NCBI GenBank assembly: GCA_028287565.1
Contig: JAQBPK010000256.1
Span: forward strand, 1 to 36,647
Source of the DNA: Vulcanimicrobiota bacterium
GTDB lineage: Bacteria > Vulcanimicrobiota > Vulcanimicrobiia > Vulcanimicrobiales > Vulcanimicrobiaceae
Direction: 5' to 3'
Length of the DNA stretch: 36,647 nt
The translations under genes and the position numbers were made by a program. Positions 1-8,808 of this stretch are shown in pieces. The notes beneath the pieces are model-generated. The model saw only the letters and a list, made by a program, of their open reading frames with translations, did not search any database and was not told the DNA's origin. How positions within the stretch are numbered: position 1 is the stretch's first letter; every line of letters starts with the position of its first letter.

Positions 1-3000
1 GTCGTCGATCGCGGCCGCGCGCGCGCGCATCACCGAGCCGGCTTGCCGCAGCAGCATGCGCGCCGCGTCCGCGCGGCCGCACGCGAGCTCGACCTGCGCC
101 GCGGTCCACAGCCACTCCGACGGCTGCGGCGCGAGCCGGGGATTCGCGTCGTACAGCGCGAGCAGTTCGCGCGCCGCATGCGCGGCTGATTCGAGGTCGC
201 CCGCGCGCACGTGTGCGAGCGCGAGTGCGCAGAGGTTGTCGCCGAGCCGCGGCGTCGCGCCAGCGGGGCGCCGTAATTCGACCGCAGCTGTGAGATGCGC
301 GATCGCGTCGGCGTACGCGCCCAAGCCGCATTCCGCGGCGCCCAGCGTGCCGAGCGCGGCCGATTCGAGATGCTGCGCGCGGATCTCGCGCGCGAGTGCG
401 AGCGCCGATTCGGCGCACTCCTTGGCCTCGTGCAGCTCGCCGCGCAGCCGGCGGCAGTAGCTCGCGTCGATGCGCTCGACGCACGCGACGAAGCGGAAGC
501 CGAGCTCCTCGGCGATCTCGCGCGCTCGCGCGTAGAAGTCGAGCGCGCGGTCGAGCAGCCCGAGCTCGGTGTGGAACAACCCGAGGTCGACGAAGATGCT
601 CGCAAGCCCCACGCGGTGGCCGATGCGCTCGTAGAGCTCGAGCGCGCGCAGGTAGTACGACTCCGCGTCCGCGACCCGGAACGTGTACACCAAGCCGTTC
701 GCCATTGTGTGAAGCGCGAGCGCCTCGCCTTCGCGGTCGCCGGTGTTGCGGCTGACGTCGTGCGCTTCCGCGGCGAAGCGCGACATCGCGGCGTAGTCCT
801 GCTGCGCGAGCGCCGCGCGGGAGAACGCGATCAGCGTCCGCACGAGCGCGCCTTGGTCGCCGTCGGCTTGCGCGGCGGCGCGCACGTCGTCCAGCGCGCG
901 GTACGCTTCGTCGAGCCGGCCTTCGTAGATGTACGTGTCGGCGACCGCGAGGCGAGCGTTCGCGTGCGCGCCGCGGTCGCCGGTGCGCTCGGTGAGCTCG
1001 ATCAATTCCGCGAACGCCGCGCGCGCGCCGCCGAAATCGTTGATGCCGCGCCGGTAGCGCGCCTCGGCCGCGAGCCACGCGGCGTGGAAGCGGACGTCGC
1101 CCGAGCGGCGTGCGCGGCGCCGCAGCAGTGCTATCAGCACCCGCTCGAGCCGCCGCTCGCCGGTGACGTTCGCCAGCCCGATGCGCCGGTCGAGGACGGT
1201 GCAGAGCGCGTCCTCGTCATCGATCGAGCGCGCGAGCATGGTGAGCTCGGCCGCGATCTGTGCTTGCTGCGCGCGGTCTCCGTCGGCGGCGGCGATGCGT
1301 TCGCGGAGCAGCAGCGCGTCGAAGCGCACGCGGCGCGACGTCGCGAGCTCTAGCGCGCGCGAAAGATACCGCGCGGCGTCCTCGTTGCCGTAGACGCCGA
1401 GCGCGCGCCGCGCCGCGGCGAGATACCGCTCAGCCGCGAGCTCGGGCTCGCCGCCGCGATCCCAGTGCAGCGCGAGCTCGGCCGCGACGTCGTCCCCGCA
1501 GTCATCGTAGAGCTGCGTCATGACGTGCGCGATGCGGCGATGGCGGCGCGCGCGTGCCGCGGGCGCAGCGCTTTCGTACACCAGCGCTTGGATCAAGTGA
1601 TGCGTGAACGCGTAGTCGAAGCCGCCGCGCGCGCCGTAGTCGCCCACGATGCGCCGGTCCGTCAGTTCGCCGAGCGCGTCAAGAACGGTCGCTTCGAGCC
1701 AGCCCGTCGTCTCGCGCAGCAGGTCGACGTCGAACGCGCGCCCGATCACGGCGGCGACGTCCGCCAGCGATCGGGCGCGCTCGCCCAGGCGCGCGAGCCG
1801 CGCGGCGAGCACGCCGCGCACGGGCTGTGGCACGTCGCCGTAAGGACGATCCGGGTTTGCGGCTTCGCCGGGCACGTCATCGAGCGACCAGCGCCCGTCT
1901 TCGGTGCGCAACATCCCCGTCTCGGACAGATCGCGCAAGATCTCTTCGAGGAAGAACGGGTTGCCGTCGCTGCGCTGGTGCAGCCGGCGCGCGACTGCTG
2001 CCGGATCGTTCGAGTCGCCGAGCGCGCGCACGAGCTCTTCCACATGCCGCGCGTCCAGCCGCGACAGCGCGATGTGCGTCGCGCCGCCTTCGCGCTCGAG
2101 CCGCCTGCGCAACGCGCGCAGCCGGTGGTTCGCGTCGAGCTCGTCCTCGCGATACGTCGCGATCACGAGCACGCGGCCGCGCGCCGACCCGCGCGCGAGA
2201 TGCTCTAGCAGATCGAGCGTCGCGGCGCCGGCCCAGTGCACGTCTTCGATCGCGAGCACGACGGGACGCCGCGTGCCGATCGCTTCCCACACGTTCGCGC
2301 ACGCTTCGAAGAGCCGCACGCGCTCGCGCGCCGGATCGACAGCGGGCAACGGCGGTAGATCGCGCGCGTGCTCCGCGAGCGACGGCGCGAGCGCGGCGAG
2401 CGCGCTGAGCCAGAGCGGATCGATCGTCACCGTCGCGGCGAGCGGCGCGACGACGCGCAGCAGATCGACGAACGGCTGATACGGCACGGTCTCCGGAAAC
2501 GTGCTCGCGGCGCTGTATGCCTGCGCGCCGCGCGCCTCGCACGCCGTCGCGAACTCGCGCACGAGGCGCGTCTTGCCGATGCCCGCTTCGCCGCCGATGA
2601 GAACGAGGCCGCCATGTCCCGCCGCCATCGCGTCGAAGCGCTCGCGGAGCGCCGCGAGCTCCGCGGCGCGCCCGGCGAACGGCAGCGCGGCGATCGTTCG
2701 CCCCGTGATTCCGCCTGCGGTGCGCAGCTGCTGTGCCGTTCGCTGTGCGGAGTCGTGCAAGGCGGCACTACCGTCATGTGCGGACGCGTTTGCGGATGTG
2801 TGTGCGGATGTGAGTGCGGCTGCGCTCGCGGCGTCGTCGTTCGCGGGCGTGACGTCGCTCGCGATCGAGGCGTACGCGGCCTGCGTCTCCGCCATCGGCT
2901 CCGTGCCGAGCTCTTCGCGCAGCGCTGCTGCAAAACGCTCGTACTCCGCAAGCGCGCCGGCGCGGTCGCCGGCTTCATAGCGCAGGCGGATGAGCGTGCG

Positions 3001-3570
3001 CAGCACGTCGTCACGCCACGGATCGTCCACGAGCAGCCGCTGCGCGGCCGGAATCGCGGTCGCATAGTCGCGCGCCGCGCTCGCGCTCCCGACAAGCGCG
3101 CCGAGCGACGTGCGGTACAGCGCGCGCAGCCGCTCGCGCTCGGGTTCCAGCCACTCGTCCCCCGTGTCGGCAAGGAGCTCGCCGGCATAAAGCGCGACCG
3201 CGTCGCCGAGACGCTGCGGCAGCGCCGCGAGCCGCTCGAACTCCGCGACGTCCAGCCACAGATCGCAGGCGGGATTCCACTGGAGCCCGCCGCCGCCGGC
3301 GAGCACCCACGGGCGCCCGTCCGCGGCGGGCGGAAGAAGCGCGTGAAGATAGTTGAGGTGGCGGCGCAGGTTCGCGCGCGCCTCGTCTTCCGGCTCGTCC
3401 GGCCAGAGCGCGTTCGCGACCGCGCGGCGCGGCACCGCGGCGTGGCGGTGCAAGAGCAGATACGCCAGCAGCGGCACGACCTTGGGCCGGCCGCCGGCGG
3501 TTAACGGGACGTCGCCGAGCCACAACCGCGGCCGCCCGAAGAGCTGGACCCGCAGCATGGAAACGAGCAT
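1..3570 (-). CDS. BTAD / AAA-ATPase / TPR transcriptional regulator (partial, C-terminus cut by window edge)
   Basis: Open for 1190 codons on the minus strand, running off the left edge. Residues ~5-95 resemble the winged-helix OmpR-type DNA-binding domain of SARP-like activators (start LRVQLFGRPRLWLGD; LLAYLLLHR; RRAVANALWPDEPEDEAR). Residues ~100-245 are a bacterial transcriptional activation domain (AAQRLLVDDPWRDDVLRTL, LREELGTEP). An AAA_16-type ATPase follows with Walker A GGEAGIGKTR near position 2590 and Walker B-like VVLAIEDVHWAG. The remainder is helical TPR-like repeats (ALELYERIGHRVGLASIFVD). Family knowledge: cytoplasmic regulators that sense a signal through the NTPase/TPR part. 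ATG 3570 is preferred because GGGGC lies just upstream; ATG 3558 (MLRVQLFG) is in frame but has no ribosome site. It diverges from the FAD oxidoreductase, which it may control. Target and ligand cannot be told. Confidence 0.88.
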   Translation of the reverse strand, partial: MLVSMLRVQLFGRPRLWLGDVPLTAGGRPKVVPLLAYLLLHRHAAVPRRAVANALWPDEPEDEARANLRRHLNYLHALLPPAADGRPWVLAGGGGLQWNPACDLWLDVAEFERLAALPQRLGDAVALYAGELLADTGDEWLEPERERLRALYRTSLGALVGSASAARDYATAIPAAQRLLVDDPWRDDVLRTLIRLRYEAGDRAGALAEYERFAAALREELGTEPMAETQAAYASIASDVTPANDDAASAAALTSAHTSANASAHDGSAALHDSAQRTAQQLRTAGGITGRTIAALPFAGRAAELAALRERFDAMAAGHGGLVLIGGEAGIGKTRLVREFATACEARGAQAYSAASTFPETVPYQPFVDLLRVVAPLAATVTIDPLWLSALAALAPSLAEHARDLPPLPAVDPARERVRLFEACANVWEAIGTRRPVVLAIEDVHWAGAATLDLLEHLARGSARGRVLVIATYREDELDANHRLRALRRRLEREGGATHIALSRLDARHVEELVRALGDSNDPAAVARRLHQRSDGNPFFLEEILRDLSETGMLRTEDGRWSLDDVPGEAANPDRPYGDVPQPVRGVLAARLARLGERARSLADVAAVIGRAFDVDLLRETTGWLEATVLDALGELTDRRIVGDYGARGGFDYAFTHHLIQALVYESAAPAARARRHRRIAHVMTQLYDDCGDDVAAELALHWDRGGEPELAAERYLAAARRALGVYGNEDAARYLSRALELATSRRVRFDALLLRERIAAADGDRAQQAQIAAELTMLARSIDDEDALCTVLDRRIGLANVTGERRLERVLIALLRRRARRSGDVRFHAAWLAAEARYRRGINDFGGARAAFAELIELTERTGDRGAHANARLAVADTYIYEGRLDEAYRALDDVRAAAQADGDQGALVRTLIAFSRAALAQQDYAAMSRFAAEAHDVSRNTGDREGEALALHTMANGLVYTFRVADAESYYLRALELYERIGHRVGLASIFVDLGLFHTELGLLDRALDFYARAREIAEELGFRFVACVERIDASYCRRLRGELHEAKECAESALALAREIRAQHLESAALGTLGAAECGLGAYADAIAHLTAAVELRRPAGATPRLGDNLCALALAHVRAGDLESAAHAARELLALYDANPRLAPQPSEWLWTAAQVELACGRADAARMLLRQAGSVMRARAAAIDD

Positions 3571-3653
3571 TGCCCCGCGGCACTCGGCTTCCCTGGCGAT
3601 CGTAAAGGCCTGTGACATACGAACGGCTGAAGACGCGCCGTTGGGATGATGCG

Positions 3654-4853
3654 GTGCACGAACCGGCGAGCGCCGCCGTGATCGGTGGCGGAGTTACCGG
3701 CGCGACCGTGGCCGTGATCGGCGGCGGCGTGATCGGCGCGAGCGTCGCGTACCATCTCGCCGCGCGCGGCGTGCGCGACGTCGTCGTCCTCGACCGTGCG
3801 CCGCGGGCGGGCGAAGGCAGCACCGGGCGCGCGACCGGCGGATTCCGAGTGCAGTTCGCGACCGCGGTGAACGTACGGCTGTCGCTGCTCGCGCGCGAGA
3901 AACTGCGCCGCTTCACCGACGAGACGGGCGGCTATTGCGGCTTCATCCCCGCCGGCTATCTGTGGATCGCGCGAAATGAAGCCGAGCTGGCCGCGCTGCG
4001 CAGCGCGCTCGAGCTGCAGCGCGCAAACGGCGTCGATGATGCGGTGGAAGTAGACGCCGATGCGATCGCGCGATTAAACCCCGCGCTGCGGCGTGAAGAA
4101 ATCGCCGGCGGCACGTACTGCGCAAGCGATGGGTTCGTGGCCCCGCTGAAGATTCTTGACGGATACAGACGTGCCGCGGAACGGCTCGGCGTGCGGTTCG
4201 TGTGGGACGCGGACGTAATTGGCCTGCGCCGCGGACGTGACGGACGCATCACCGCGGTTTGCACTGCGAGCGGCGAGCTGTCCGTGGGGAACGTCGTGAA
4301 CGCGGCCGGCGCGTGGGCCGCGCACGTCGCCTCGCTCGCCGGCGTGGCACTTCCGGTGACGCCGCTGCGCCGCCAAGTCGCGGTGACCGTGCCGACTGCG
4401 GTGTTGCCGCAAACGATGCCGATGACGATCTACGCGGGCGACGGATTTCATCTGCGTGTCCGCGACGGCCGCGTGCTGCTATTACTGCCCACGGCCGGTG
4501 CGGCCGACGCGTTCGATGTGAACGTTGATCCCGGGTGGATCGATGCGGTCGAGCGGATTGCGCGCGCGCGCGTGCCCTGTCTAACCGGCGTCGTGATCGA
4601 CCGCGCCGCGTGCTGGGCGGGCTTGTACGAGATGTCGCCCGACGGGCACGCGATCATCGGCACCGCACGCAGTGTCCCGAACTTGTACTTCGCGAACGGC
4701 GCGTCGGGGCACGGCGTGATGCACGCACCCGCGCTCGGACAACTGCTCGCCGAGATCGTCGTGGACGGTGCGGCGACGTCGCTCGACGTGTCCGCGCTGC
4801 GCCCAGACCGCTTCGCGGATCTGGGCGCACAGCGCGCGTGCGAGCTGCTGTAG
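3654..4853 (+). CDS. FAD-dependent amine/amino-acid oxidoreductase (DAO family)
   Basis: DAO-fold flavoprotein resembling sarcosine oxidase beta subunit, glycine oxidase or D-amino-acid dehydrogenase; expected to oxidise a secondary amine or amino acid at C-N with FAD. Seen: GGGVIGASVAYHLAARG (Rossmann GxGxxG), acidic end of strand 2 (VVVLDRAP), STGRATGGFR after it, VVNAAGAWA in mid-protein, and the C-terminal FAD signature (MSPDGHAIIG ... YFANGASGHGVMHAPALGQLLAE). Length near 400 aa is normal. The start is uncertain. GTG 3654 has GGGA seven bases upstream; GTG 3612 is also in frame but has poor spacing to AAAGG; GTG 3708 would give the textbook N-terminus. Both longer starts include a duplicated nucleotide-binding motif. 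It diverges from the BTAD regulator and converges on a small membrane protein gene 9 bp away. Substrate not determinable. Confidence 0.85.
   Translation: MHEPASAAVIGGGVTGATVAVIGGGVIGASVAYHLAARGVRDVVVLDRAPRAGEGSTGRATGGFRVQFATAVNVRLSLLAREKLRRFTDETGGYCGFIPAGYLWIARNEAELAALRSALELQRANGVDDAVEVDADAIARLNPALRREEIAGGTYCASDGFVAPLKILDGYRRAAERLGVRFVWDADVIGLRRGRDGRITAVCTASGELSVGNVVNAAGAWAAHVASLAGVALPVTPLRRQVAVTVPTAVLPQTMPMTIYAGDGFHLRVRDGRVLLLLPTAGAADAFDVNVDPGWIDAVERIARARVPCLTGVVIDRAACWAGLYEMSPDGHAIIGTARSVPNLYFANGASGHGVMHAPALGQLLAEIVVDGAATSLDVSALRPDRFADLGAQRACELL
3675..3746 (+). repeat. 36-bp tandem duplication of the FAD-binding GxGxxG coding segment
   Basis: Two adjacent 36-base units, 3675-3710 and 3711-3746, differ at 6 positions by hand alignment. 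They encode AVIGGGVTGATV and AVIGGGVIGASV, so the dinucleotide-binding turn appears twice at the start of the oxidoreductase. Length is exactly 12 codons and the frame is kept. Confidence 0.85.
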
Positions 4854-4862
4854 CGGTCGAGG

Positions 4863-5096
4863 CTACGGCTTGGTCGGGGTCGTGCTGCCGCCGCTCGTCG
4901 AGCCGCCGGTCGTGCCGCCCGTCGTACCGGTGGTGGTGGTCGTCGTGCTGTTGCCGTTGGTTGTCGACTGCGTCGCGCTGGACGTCTTCCATGGCTGCCA
5001 GACGAAAAGCCCGATCGCCAGAAGTACCACGACAATGACGGCGATGAGGATCGGCGTCGAGTTGTTTGCCGAGGTGGAGGAGTCGCGTTCTACCAT
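4863..5096 (-). CDS. Small single-pass membrane protein with Thr/Ser/Gly-rich tail
   Basis: 77 aa. A short hydrophilic N-terminus (MVERDSSTSANNS) is followed by one strong membrane helix (PILIAVIVVVLLAIGLFVW) and a low-complexity tail of Thr, Ser, Gly and Asn (TTTTTTGTTGGTTGG). ATG 5096 is chosen because AAGGG lies nine bases upstream; the frame stays open to 5165 but without a better start. The tail would be exported if the N-terminus is inside. Family not recognised; many bacteria have such anchored small proteins of unknown role. It is read in the same direction as the thiolase 100 bp upstream and converges with the FAD oxidoreductase. Confidence 0.7.
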   Translation of the reverse strand: MVERDSSTSANNSTPILIAVIVVVLLAIGLFVWQPWKTSSATQSTTNGNSTTTTTTGTTGGTTGGSTSGGSTTPTKP

Positions 5097-5196
5097 GAGT
5101 GCTTGCCCTTTCGCGTAGTGTGCGATGCTGGGCTCGCTTACCCGCCGACGTGCAAAGAGAATCACGCGCCGCCGAGCGCACGGTCGCGGTACTTCG

Positions 5197-6372
5197 CTAC
5201 AGGCGCTCGATGATCGTCACGTTCGCGAGCCCGCCGCCTTCGCACATCGTCTGCAGCCCGTAGCGCCCGCCGCGCCGCTGCAGCGCGTGCAGCAGCGTGG
5301 TCATCAGCTTCGTTCCGGAACTTCCGAGGGGGTGGCCGAGCGCGATCGCACCGCCGTGCACGTTCAACTTCGCGGGATCGGCGCCGGTCTCGCGCACCCA
5401 CGCGAGCGGAACGGGCGCGAACGCTTCGTTCACCTCGAACAGATCGATGTCATCGACGGTGAGCCCGGCTTTTCGCAGCGCGCGCTGCGTGGCGGGGATC
5501 GGCGCTTCGAGCATGATGACCGGATCGTGTCCGAGCACGCTCATGTGATGGATGCGCGCGAGCGGCTTCGCGCCGAGTGCCGCGAGGCCGCGTTCGTTGA
5601 CGACCATGCACGCCGACGCGCCGTCGGCGATCTGGCTCGAGCTCGCCGCAGTGACGCGGCCTTCGGGCGCGAGCAGCTTCACCGACCGAATAGCATCGAG
5701 GCTCGCGTCAAAACGAATCCCTTCGTCCACCGCGTGCACCTGCGCCGGAACGCCATTGGCCGGCGCGATCTCGATCGGCAGGATCTCATCGTCGAACACG
5801 TGCGCCTGCGTTGCGGCGATCGCCTTGCGATGGCTCTCGTAACTGTACTCGTCGAGCTGGTCGCGCGAGAGATCGTACTTGCGCGCCATCATCTCCGCGC
5901 CGAGAAACTGGCTGAAATCAATGTCCGGATAGCGCTGCTCGATGTTCGGGCTCTTGTAATGCCCGAACCCGTTCTTCACGGGCAGCGCGACCGATAAGTT
6001 GATCGGAACCCGCGTCATGCTCTCCACGCCGCCCGCGATCACGACGTCCATCGCGCCCGACATCACCGCTTGCGCCGCGAAGTGCAGCGCCTGCTGGGAC
6101 GAACCGCACTGGCGGTCGATCGTGGTCGCGGGGACGCTTTCGGGCAAGGACGACGCGAGCACGGCGTTTCGCGCGATGTTCACCGCCTGCTCGCCGATCT
6201 GCACCACGCAACCCAAGATCACGTCGTCGATCGCGGCGGGATCGGCGCCGGCGCGCGCGACGATCTCGTCGAGGACCTTCGCGGCGAGATCGGCCGGATG
6301 CCACCCCGCGAGCTTGCCGCCCTTGCGGCCGCCGGCCGTTCGCACCGCCGCCACGATGTACGCTTCAGGCAT
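5197..6372 (-). CDS. Thiolase / acetyl-CoA C-acyltransferase
   Basis: 391 aa, full length for the thiolase family. It catalyses thiolytic cleavage of 3-ketoacyl-CoA or the reverse Claisen condensation of two acyl-CoAs. All catalytic landmarks are visible: nucleophilic Cys in TTIDRQCGSSQQAL (near residue 90), NEAFAPVPLAW, the active-site His in NVHGGAIALGHPLGSSG, and the second Cys in QTMCEGGGLANVTIIE at the C-terminus. FadA-type degradative thiolases and biosynthetic acetoacetyl-CoA thiolases look alike at this level; the VPLAW segment and the enoyl-CoA hydratase family gene elsewhere in the window slightly favour beta-oxidation. It diverges from the Rieske oxygenase. A TAGTGT hexamer ends five bases before the ATG, which suggests a nearly leaderless transcript. 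Confidence 0.93.
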   Translation of the reverse strand: MPEAYIVAAVRTAGGRKGGKLAGWHPADLAAKVLDEIVARAGADPAAIDDVILGCVVQIGEQAVNIARNAVLASSLPESVPATTIDRQCGSSQQALHFAAQAVMSGAMDVVIAGGVESMTRVPINLSVALPVKNGFGHYKSPNIEQRYPDIDFSQFLGAEMMARKYDLSRDQLDEYSYESHRKAIAATQAHVFDDEILPIEIAPANGVPAQVHAVDEGIRFDASLDAIRSVKLLAPEGRVTAASSSQIADGASACMVVNERGLAALGAKPLARIHHMSVLGHDPVIMLEAPIPATQRALRKAGLTVDDIDLFEVNEAFAPVPLAWVRETGADPAKLNVHGGAIALGHPLGSSGTKLMTTLLHALQRRGGRYGLQTMCEGGGLANVTIIERL

Positions 6373-6376
6373 GCGC

Positions 6377-6383
6377 TACACTA
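6377..6383. promoter_or_regulatory. Candidate bidirectional -10 element TAcacTA between thiolase and Rieske genes
   Basis: TACACTA reads TACACT on plus and TAGTGT on minus, both fitting TAnnnT. On minus it ends five bases before the thiolase ATG, so the predicted start of transcription is at the ATG. On plus it would give a leader of about 45 bases to ATG 6434. No good -35 box is visible on either strand. Confidence 0.4.
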
Positions 6384-6433
6384 CCGCGAGCGGCGGCGCG
6401 GACCTCCACCGGCCGGCGGCGAACGCACCGGCG

Positions 6434-7546
6434 ATGGAGGCCTTCGTCAAACCGCGCGTCGCCGCCGGAGCGCGCACGCTGGAAGCACGCTTCTACAACG
6501 CGCGCGACGTGTTGGAACAAGAGCGCGAACGTATCTTCGCGCGCGAATGGATCTGCGTAGGCCGCTTGGAGCAGCTGGAACGCGCGGGTGATTATTTCCT
6601 GGCGGAGATCGCGGGCGAAAGCCTGATCGTAACGCGCGGCAAGGACGACCGCGTGCGCGTATTCTACAACGTCTGCCGCCACCGCGGCACGCGAATCTGC
6701 ACGGAGCCGTCGGGCCGTTTCGCGGGTGCGATCCAATGCCCATATCATGCATGGACGTACGCGCTCAACGGCACATTGCAGTCGGCGCGCATGATGGGCG
6801 ACGTCTCGGGCTTCGACCGCGCCGATTTCCCGCTGCACGAAGCGGCGCTGGCAACGTTCGAGGGCTTCGTCTTCGTGAACATCGCGCAAGAGCCGCAGCA
6901 ATTGGAACAGGCGTTCGCGCCGCTGATCGGCCGCTTCGCGCGCTGGCACATCGCCGAGCTGCGCACGGCGCGTACGATCGCGTACGACGTCGTCTGCAAT
7001 TGGAAACTGGTGTTCCAGAACTACTCGGAGTGCTATCACTGCCCGTTGCTGCACCCCCAACTCGACGAGCTCTCCCCATCAGATAGCGGCCGCAACGACC
7101 TAACGGAAGGCCCGTTCCTGGGCGGCTACTCGGAGCTGCGCCGCCACGGCACGAGCCTGACGAAAACGGGCACCACCGCACGCGCCCCAATCGGCAGAAT
7201 CAACGGCGACGACGTGAACCGCGTGTACTACTATACGATCTTCCCGTCGCTGCTACTGAGCCTGCATCCGGACTACGTCATGGCGCACTACGTCCAGCCG
7301 ATCGCCCCGAACCGCACGAAGATCGTATGCGCATGGCTGTTCGACGCAGCCGAGGTCGCCGCGCCGCGCTTCGACCCAAGCGACGCGGTCGATTTCTGGG
7401 ATCTCACGAACCGCCAGGACTGGCGCATCAACGAGCAAACCCAGCTCGGCACGACGTCCCGCGCCTACACGCCGGGCCCATACTCCGACAGCGAAGGCTT
7501 ACTGGCCGCATTCGACCGTCACTATCTCGCGTTCATGCAAGAATGA
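6434..7546 (+). CDS. Rieske non-heme iron oxygenase, large (alpha) subunit
   Basis: 370 aa. The N-terminal Rieske domain carries Cys81-x-His83 (NVCRHRGTRIC) and Cys102-x2-His105 (QCPYHAWTY), the four ligands of a [2Fe-2S] cluster. The catalytic domain has the mononuclear iron site NYSECYHCPLLHP with His202 and His207, and a later Asp, probably in FWDLTNRQDW. Family knowledge: such proteins hydroxylate or demethylate aromatic rings, quaternary amines or sterols using O2 and electrons from a reductase. No reductase or ferredoxin gene is adjacent, so the partner must be elsewhere. ATG 6434 is chosen; ATG 6371 is also in frame and would add 21 residues but overlaps the start of the divergent thiolase and has no ribosome site. 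Substrate is not predictable. Confidence 0.9.
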   Translation: MEAFVKPRVAAGARTLEARFYNARDVLEQERERIFAREWICVGRLEQLERAGDYFLAEIAGESLIVTRGKDDRVRVFYNVCRHRGTRICTEPSGRFAGAIQCPYHAWTYALNGTLQSARMMGDVSGFDRADFPLHEAALATFEGFVFVNIAQEPQQLEQAFAPLIGRFARWHIAELRTARTIAYDVVCNWKLVFQNYSECYHCPLLHPQLDELSPSDSGRNDLTEGPFLGGYSELRRHGTSLTKTGTTARAPIGRINGDDVNRVYYYTIFPSLLLSLHPDYVMAHYVQPIAPNRTKIVCAWLFDAAEVAAPRFDPSDAVDFWDLTNRQDWRINEQTQLGTTSRAYTPGPYSDSEGLLAAFDRHYLAFMQE

Positions 7547-7556
7547 GCATCCTATC

Positions 7557-8444
7557 ATGAGTCTTTGGAAGCACCCGGGTTATTTTGGAATTACATCGCA
7601 GGGCGTCATCGCGATACATACCGATTGGCCTATGTATCCCGAGGAGCACGGCGCCGATCTTGCGCTGCTATGGCTCACGGCGTTTCCTGCCGGTACGATA
7701 TTCAAAGGCATCGATGACATCGATCAGTGCGTCTTATTTCTCGCCGGTCCTACGAAGCGCGATCCGTTTGACGAGCTGAACTATCACGTCGCTATTTGGC
7801 ACGAGGACCTTACGAAACTTAGTCGTGACGGACTGGTAACGGGCATGGAGTCCGTGACCGAACGAGCTTGGGAGGAAGCGCGCAGGAGGCACCGGGGTGC
7901 GGGCCCTTTTTACATCGAGTTTAATGGCCGCTTCAAGCAAATCGAAGAACCGAACTTCGATATCTATGACGACGAAGTGGAAACGTGGCCGCTACTTTCG
8001 GACGATGGTATCACCGTCTCACGTCTCGGGCGTACGCGAATCGGCGAGTTCTTTGCGGCGGTGCGCGATGATGACTTCAAAGTACTCGGTGAGCGAGTGC
8101 CACGGCTGCTTGCGCTTTCCTATTTCGATACGGCGGTTAGAGAGGCATGCGTCGCCATAGAGCACCAAATAAAGACCTGGCTCCAAAGTGACAGATGGGG
8201 TCAGGACCTCATCGCAGAATTCGTTTCGCGATTAGAACGGGACGAAGTCTTACTGAATACCGACCTGCGGGTGGTGCGAAGCGAAGTGCGGACCGCGTTC
8301 CGGTTTATCAGAAACGAATTCGCGCACAATGCCATCGCGATCGATGAGATCGAGTGTAAGGCCAAGCTTTTTCGATTGGCTCGTTTGAAGACCTCACTTG
8401 ATAGCATCACGAAGGCCACGCCACCAAATCGTGATGCGGTCTAA
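7557..8444 (+). CDS. Hypothetical protein with C-terminal HEPN-like R-x4-H motif
   Basis: 295 aa, not assigned to a family as a whole. The C-terminal ~110 residues are helical and contain RNEFAH (Arg252, His257), matching the R-x4-6-H catalytic motif of HEPN ribonucleases. Upstream helices (FDTAVREACVAIEHQIKTWL, LNTDLRVVRSEVRTAFRFI) fit the HEPN four-helix layout, which is also shared by the DUF4145/Ymh-type families. The N-terminal ~165 residues are mixed alpha/beta and unrecognised. Base composition is clearly lower in G+C (two hand-counted 60-base lines gave 53% and 57%, against about 68% in the thiolase), indicating transfer. It starts 10 bases after the Rieske stop, with no clear ribosome site. 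Its stop codon falls where the truncated SDR copy begins. Role in defence is inferred from motif and neighbourhood only. Confidence 0.75.
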   Translation: MSLWKHPGYFGITSQGVIAIHTDWPMYPEEHGADLALLWLTAFPAGTIFKGIDDIDQCVLFLAGPTKRDPFDELNYHVAIWHEDLTKLSRDGLVTGMESVTERAWEEARRRHRGAGPFYIEFNGRFKQIEEPNFDIYDDEVETWPLLSDDGITVSRLGRTRIGEFFAAVRDDDFKVLGERVPRLLALSYFDTAVREACVAIEHQIKTWLQSDRWGQDLIAEFVSRLERDEVLLNTDLRVVRSEVRTAFRFIRNEFAHNAIAIDEIECKAKLFRLARLKTSLDSITKATPPNRDAV

Positions 8445-8460
8445 GCGACGGATAGCGACC

Positions 8461-8808
8461 ATGCGCAACCTCCTGGTTGCCGGTGGTGCCGGTGGTGGTG
8501 GTGGGGAAGGGATCGTGCGCGCGCTGCTTGCGTCCGTGCCGGACGTGCGCGTTATCGCGACGTCGCGCAGCGCGGAGCGGCTCGTCCAGCTCGAGGCGCG
8601 CGTCGGCGAGTATGGCGATCCGACGCGGTTGATCGGGATCGTCGGGAACGCGGGCGATCCGCGCGGTGCCGAGACGATTCGCGACCGCATTCGCGCCGAG
8701 GCCGGCCCGCTCGACATCGCTGGTGCTTGCTCCGCGCGGGCCTTTCGTCATAACGGGCGCAGCTGCCGCACTGCATTTGAAAAACTTGAAGGATTTTTGG
8801 CGATGTGA
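8461..8808 (+). pseudogene. Truncated 5' copy of the SDR gene at 11642
   Basis: The first ~87 codons (from MRNLLVAGGAGG to AGPLDIA) match the intact SDR gene downstream. The match stops abruptly at base 8720. The frame then continues through unrelated sequence (GACSARAFRHNG...) to a stop at 8806-8808, so no dinucleotide-fold enzyme can be made. The copy has one extra Gly codon in the glycine-rich loop. Homology reaches back to about base 8443, where TAAGCGACG at the end of the previous gene resembles ATGAGCGACG at the intact start. It is best read as the left scar of an insertion or recombination event. Confidence 0.8.
8464..8720 (+). repeat. Left copy of ~255-bp diverged direct repeat (partner 11657-11910)
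   Basis: Hand alignment gives about 29 mismatches and one 3-base gap over 257 positions (roughly 89% identity). Most differences are at third codon positions. Both copies end at the shared string CCGCTCGACATCGC and then diverge completely. The 2.9 kb between them holds the anti-phage deaminase and three small genes. Confidence 0.85.

Noticed and set aside
8477-8510. Glycine-rich GGTGGT run as a microsatellite or phase-variation tract
   Set aside because: It encodes the SDR nucleotide-binding loop and is present in the intact copy with only one triplet difference.
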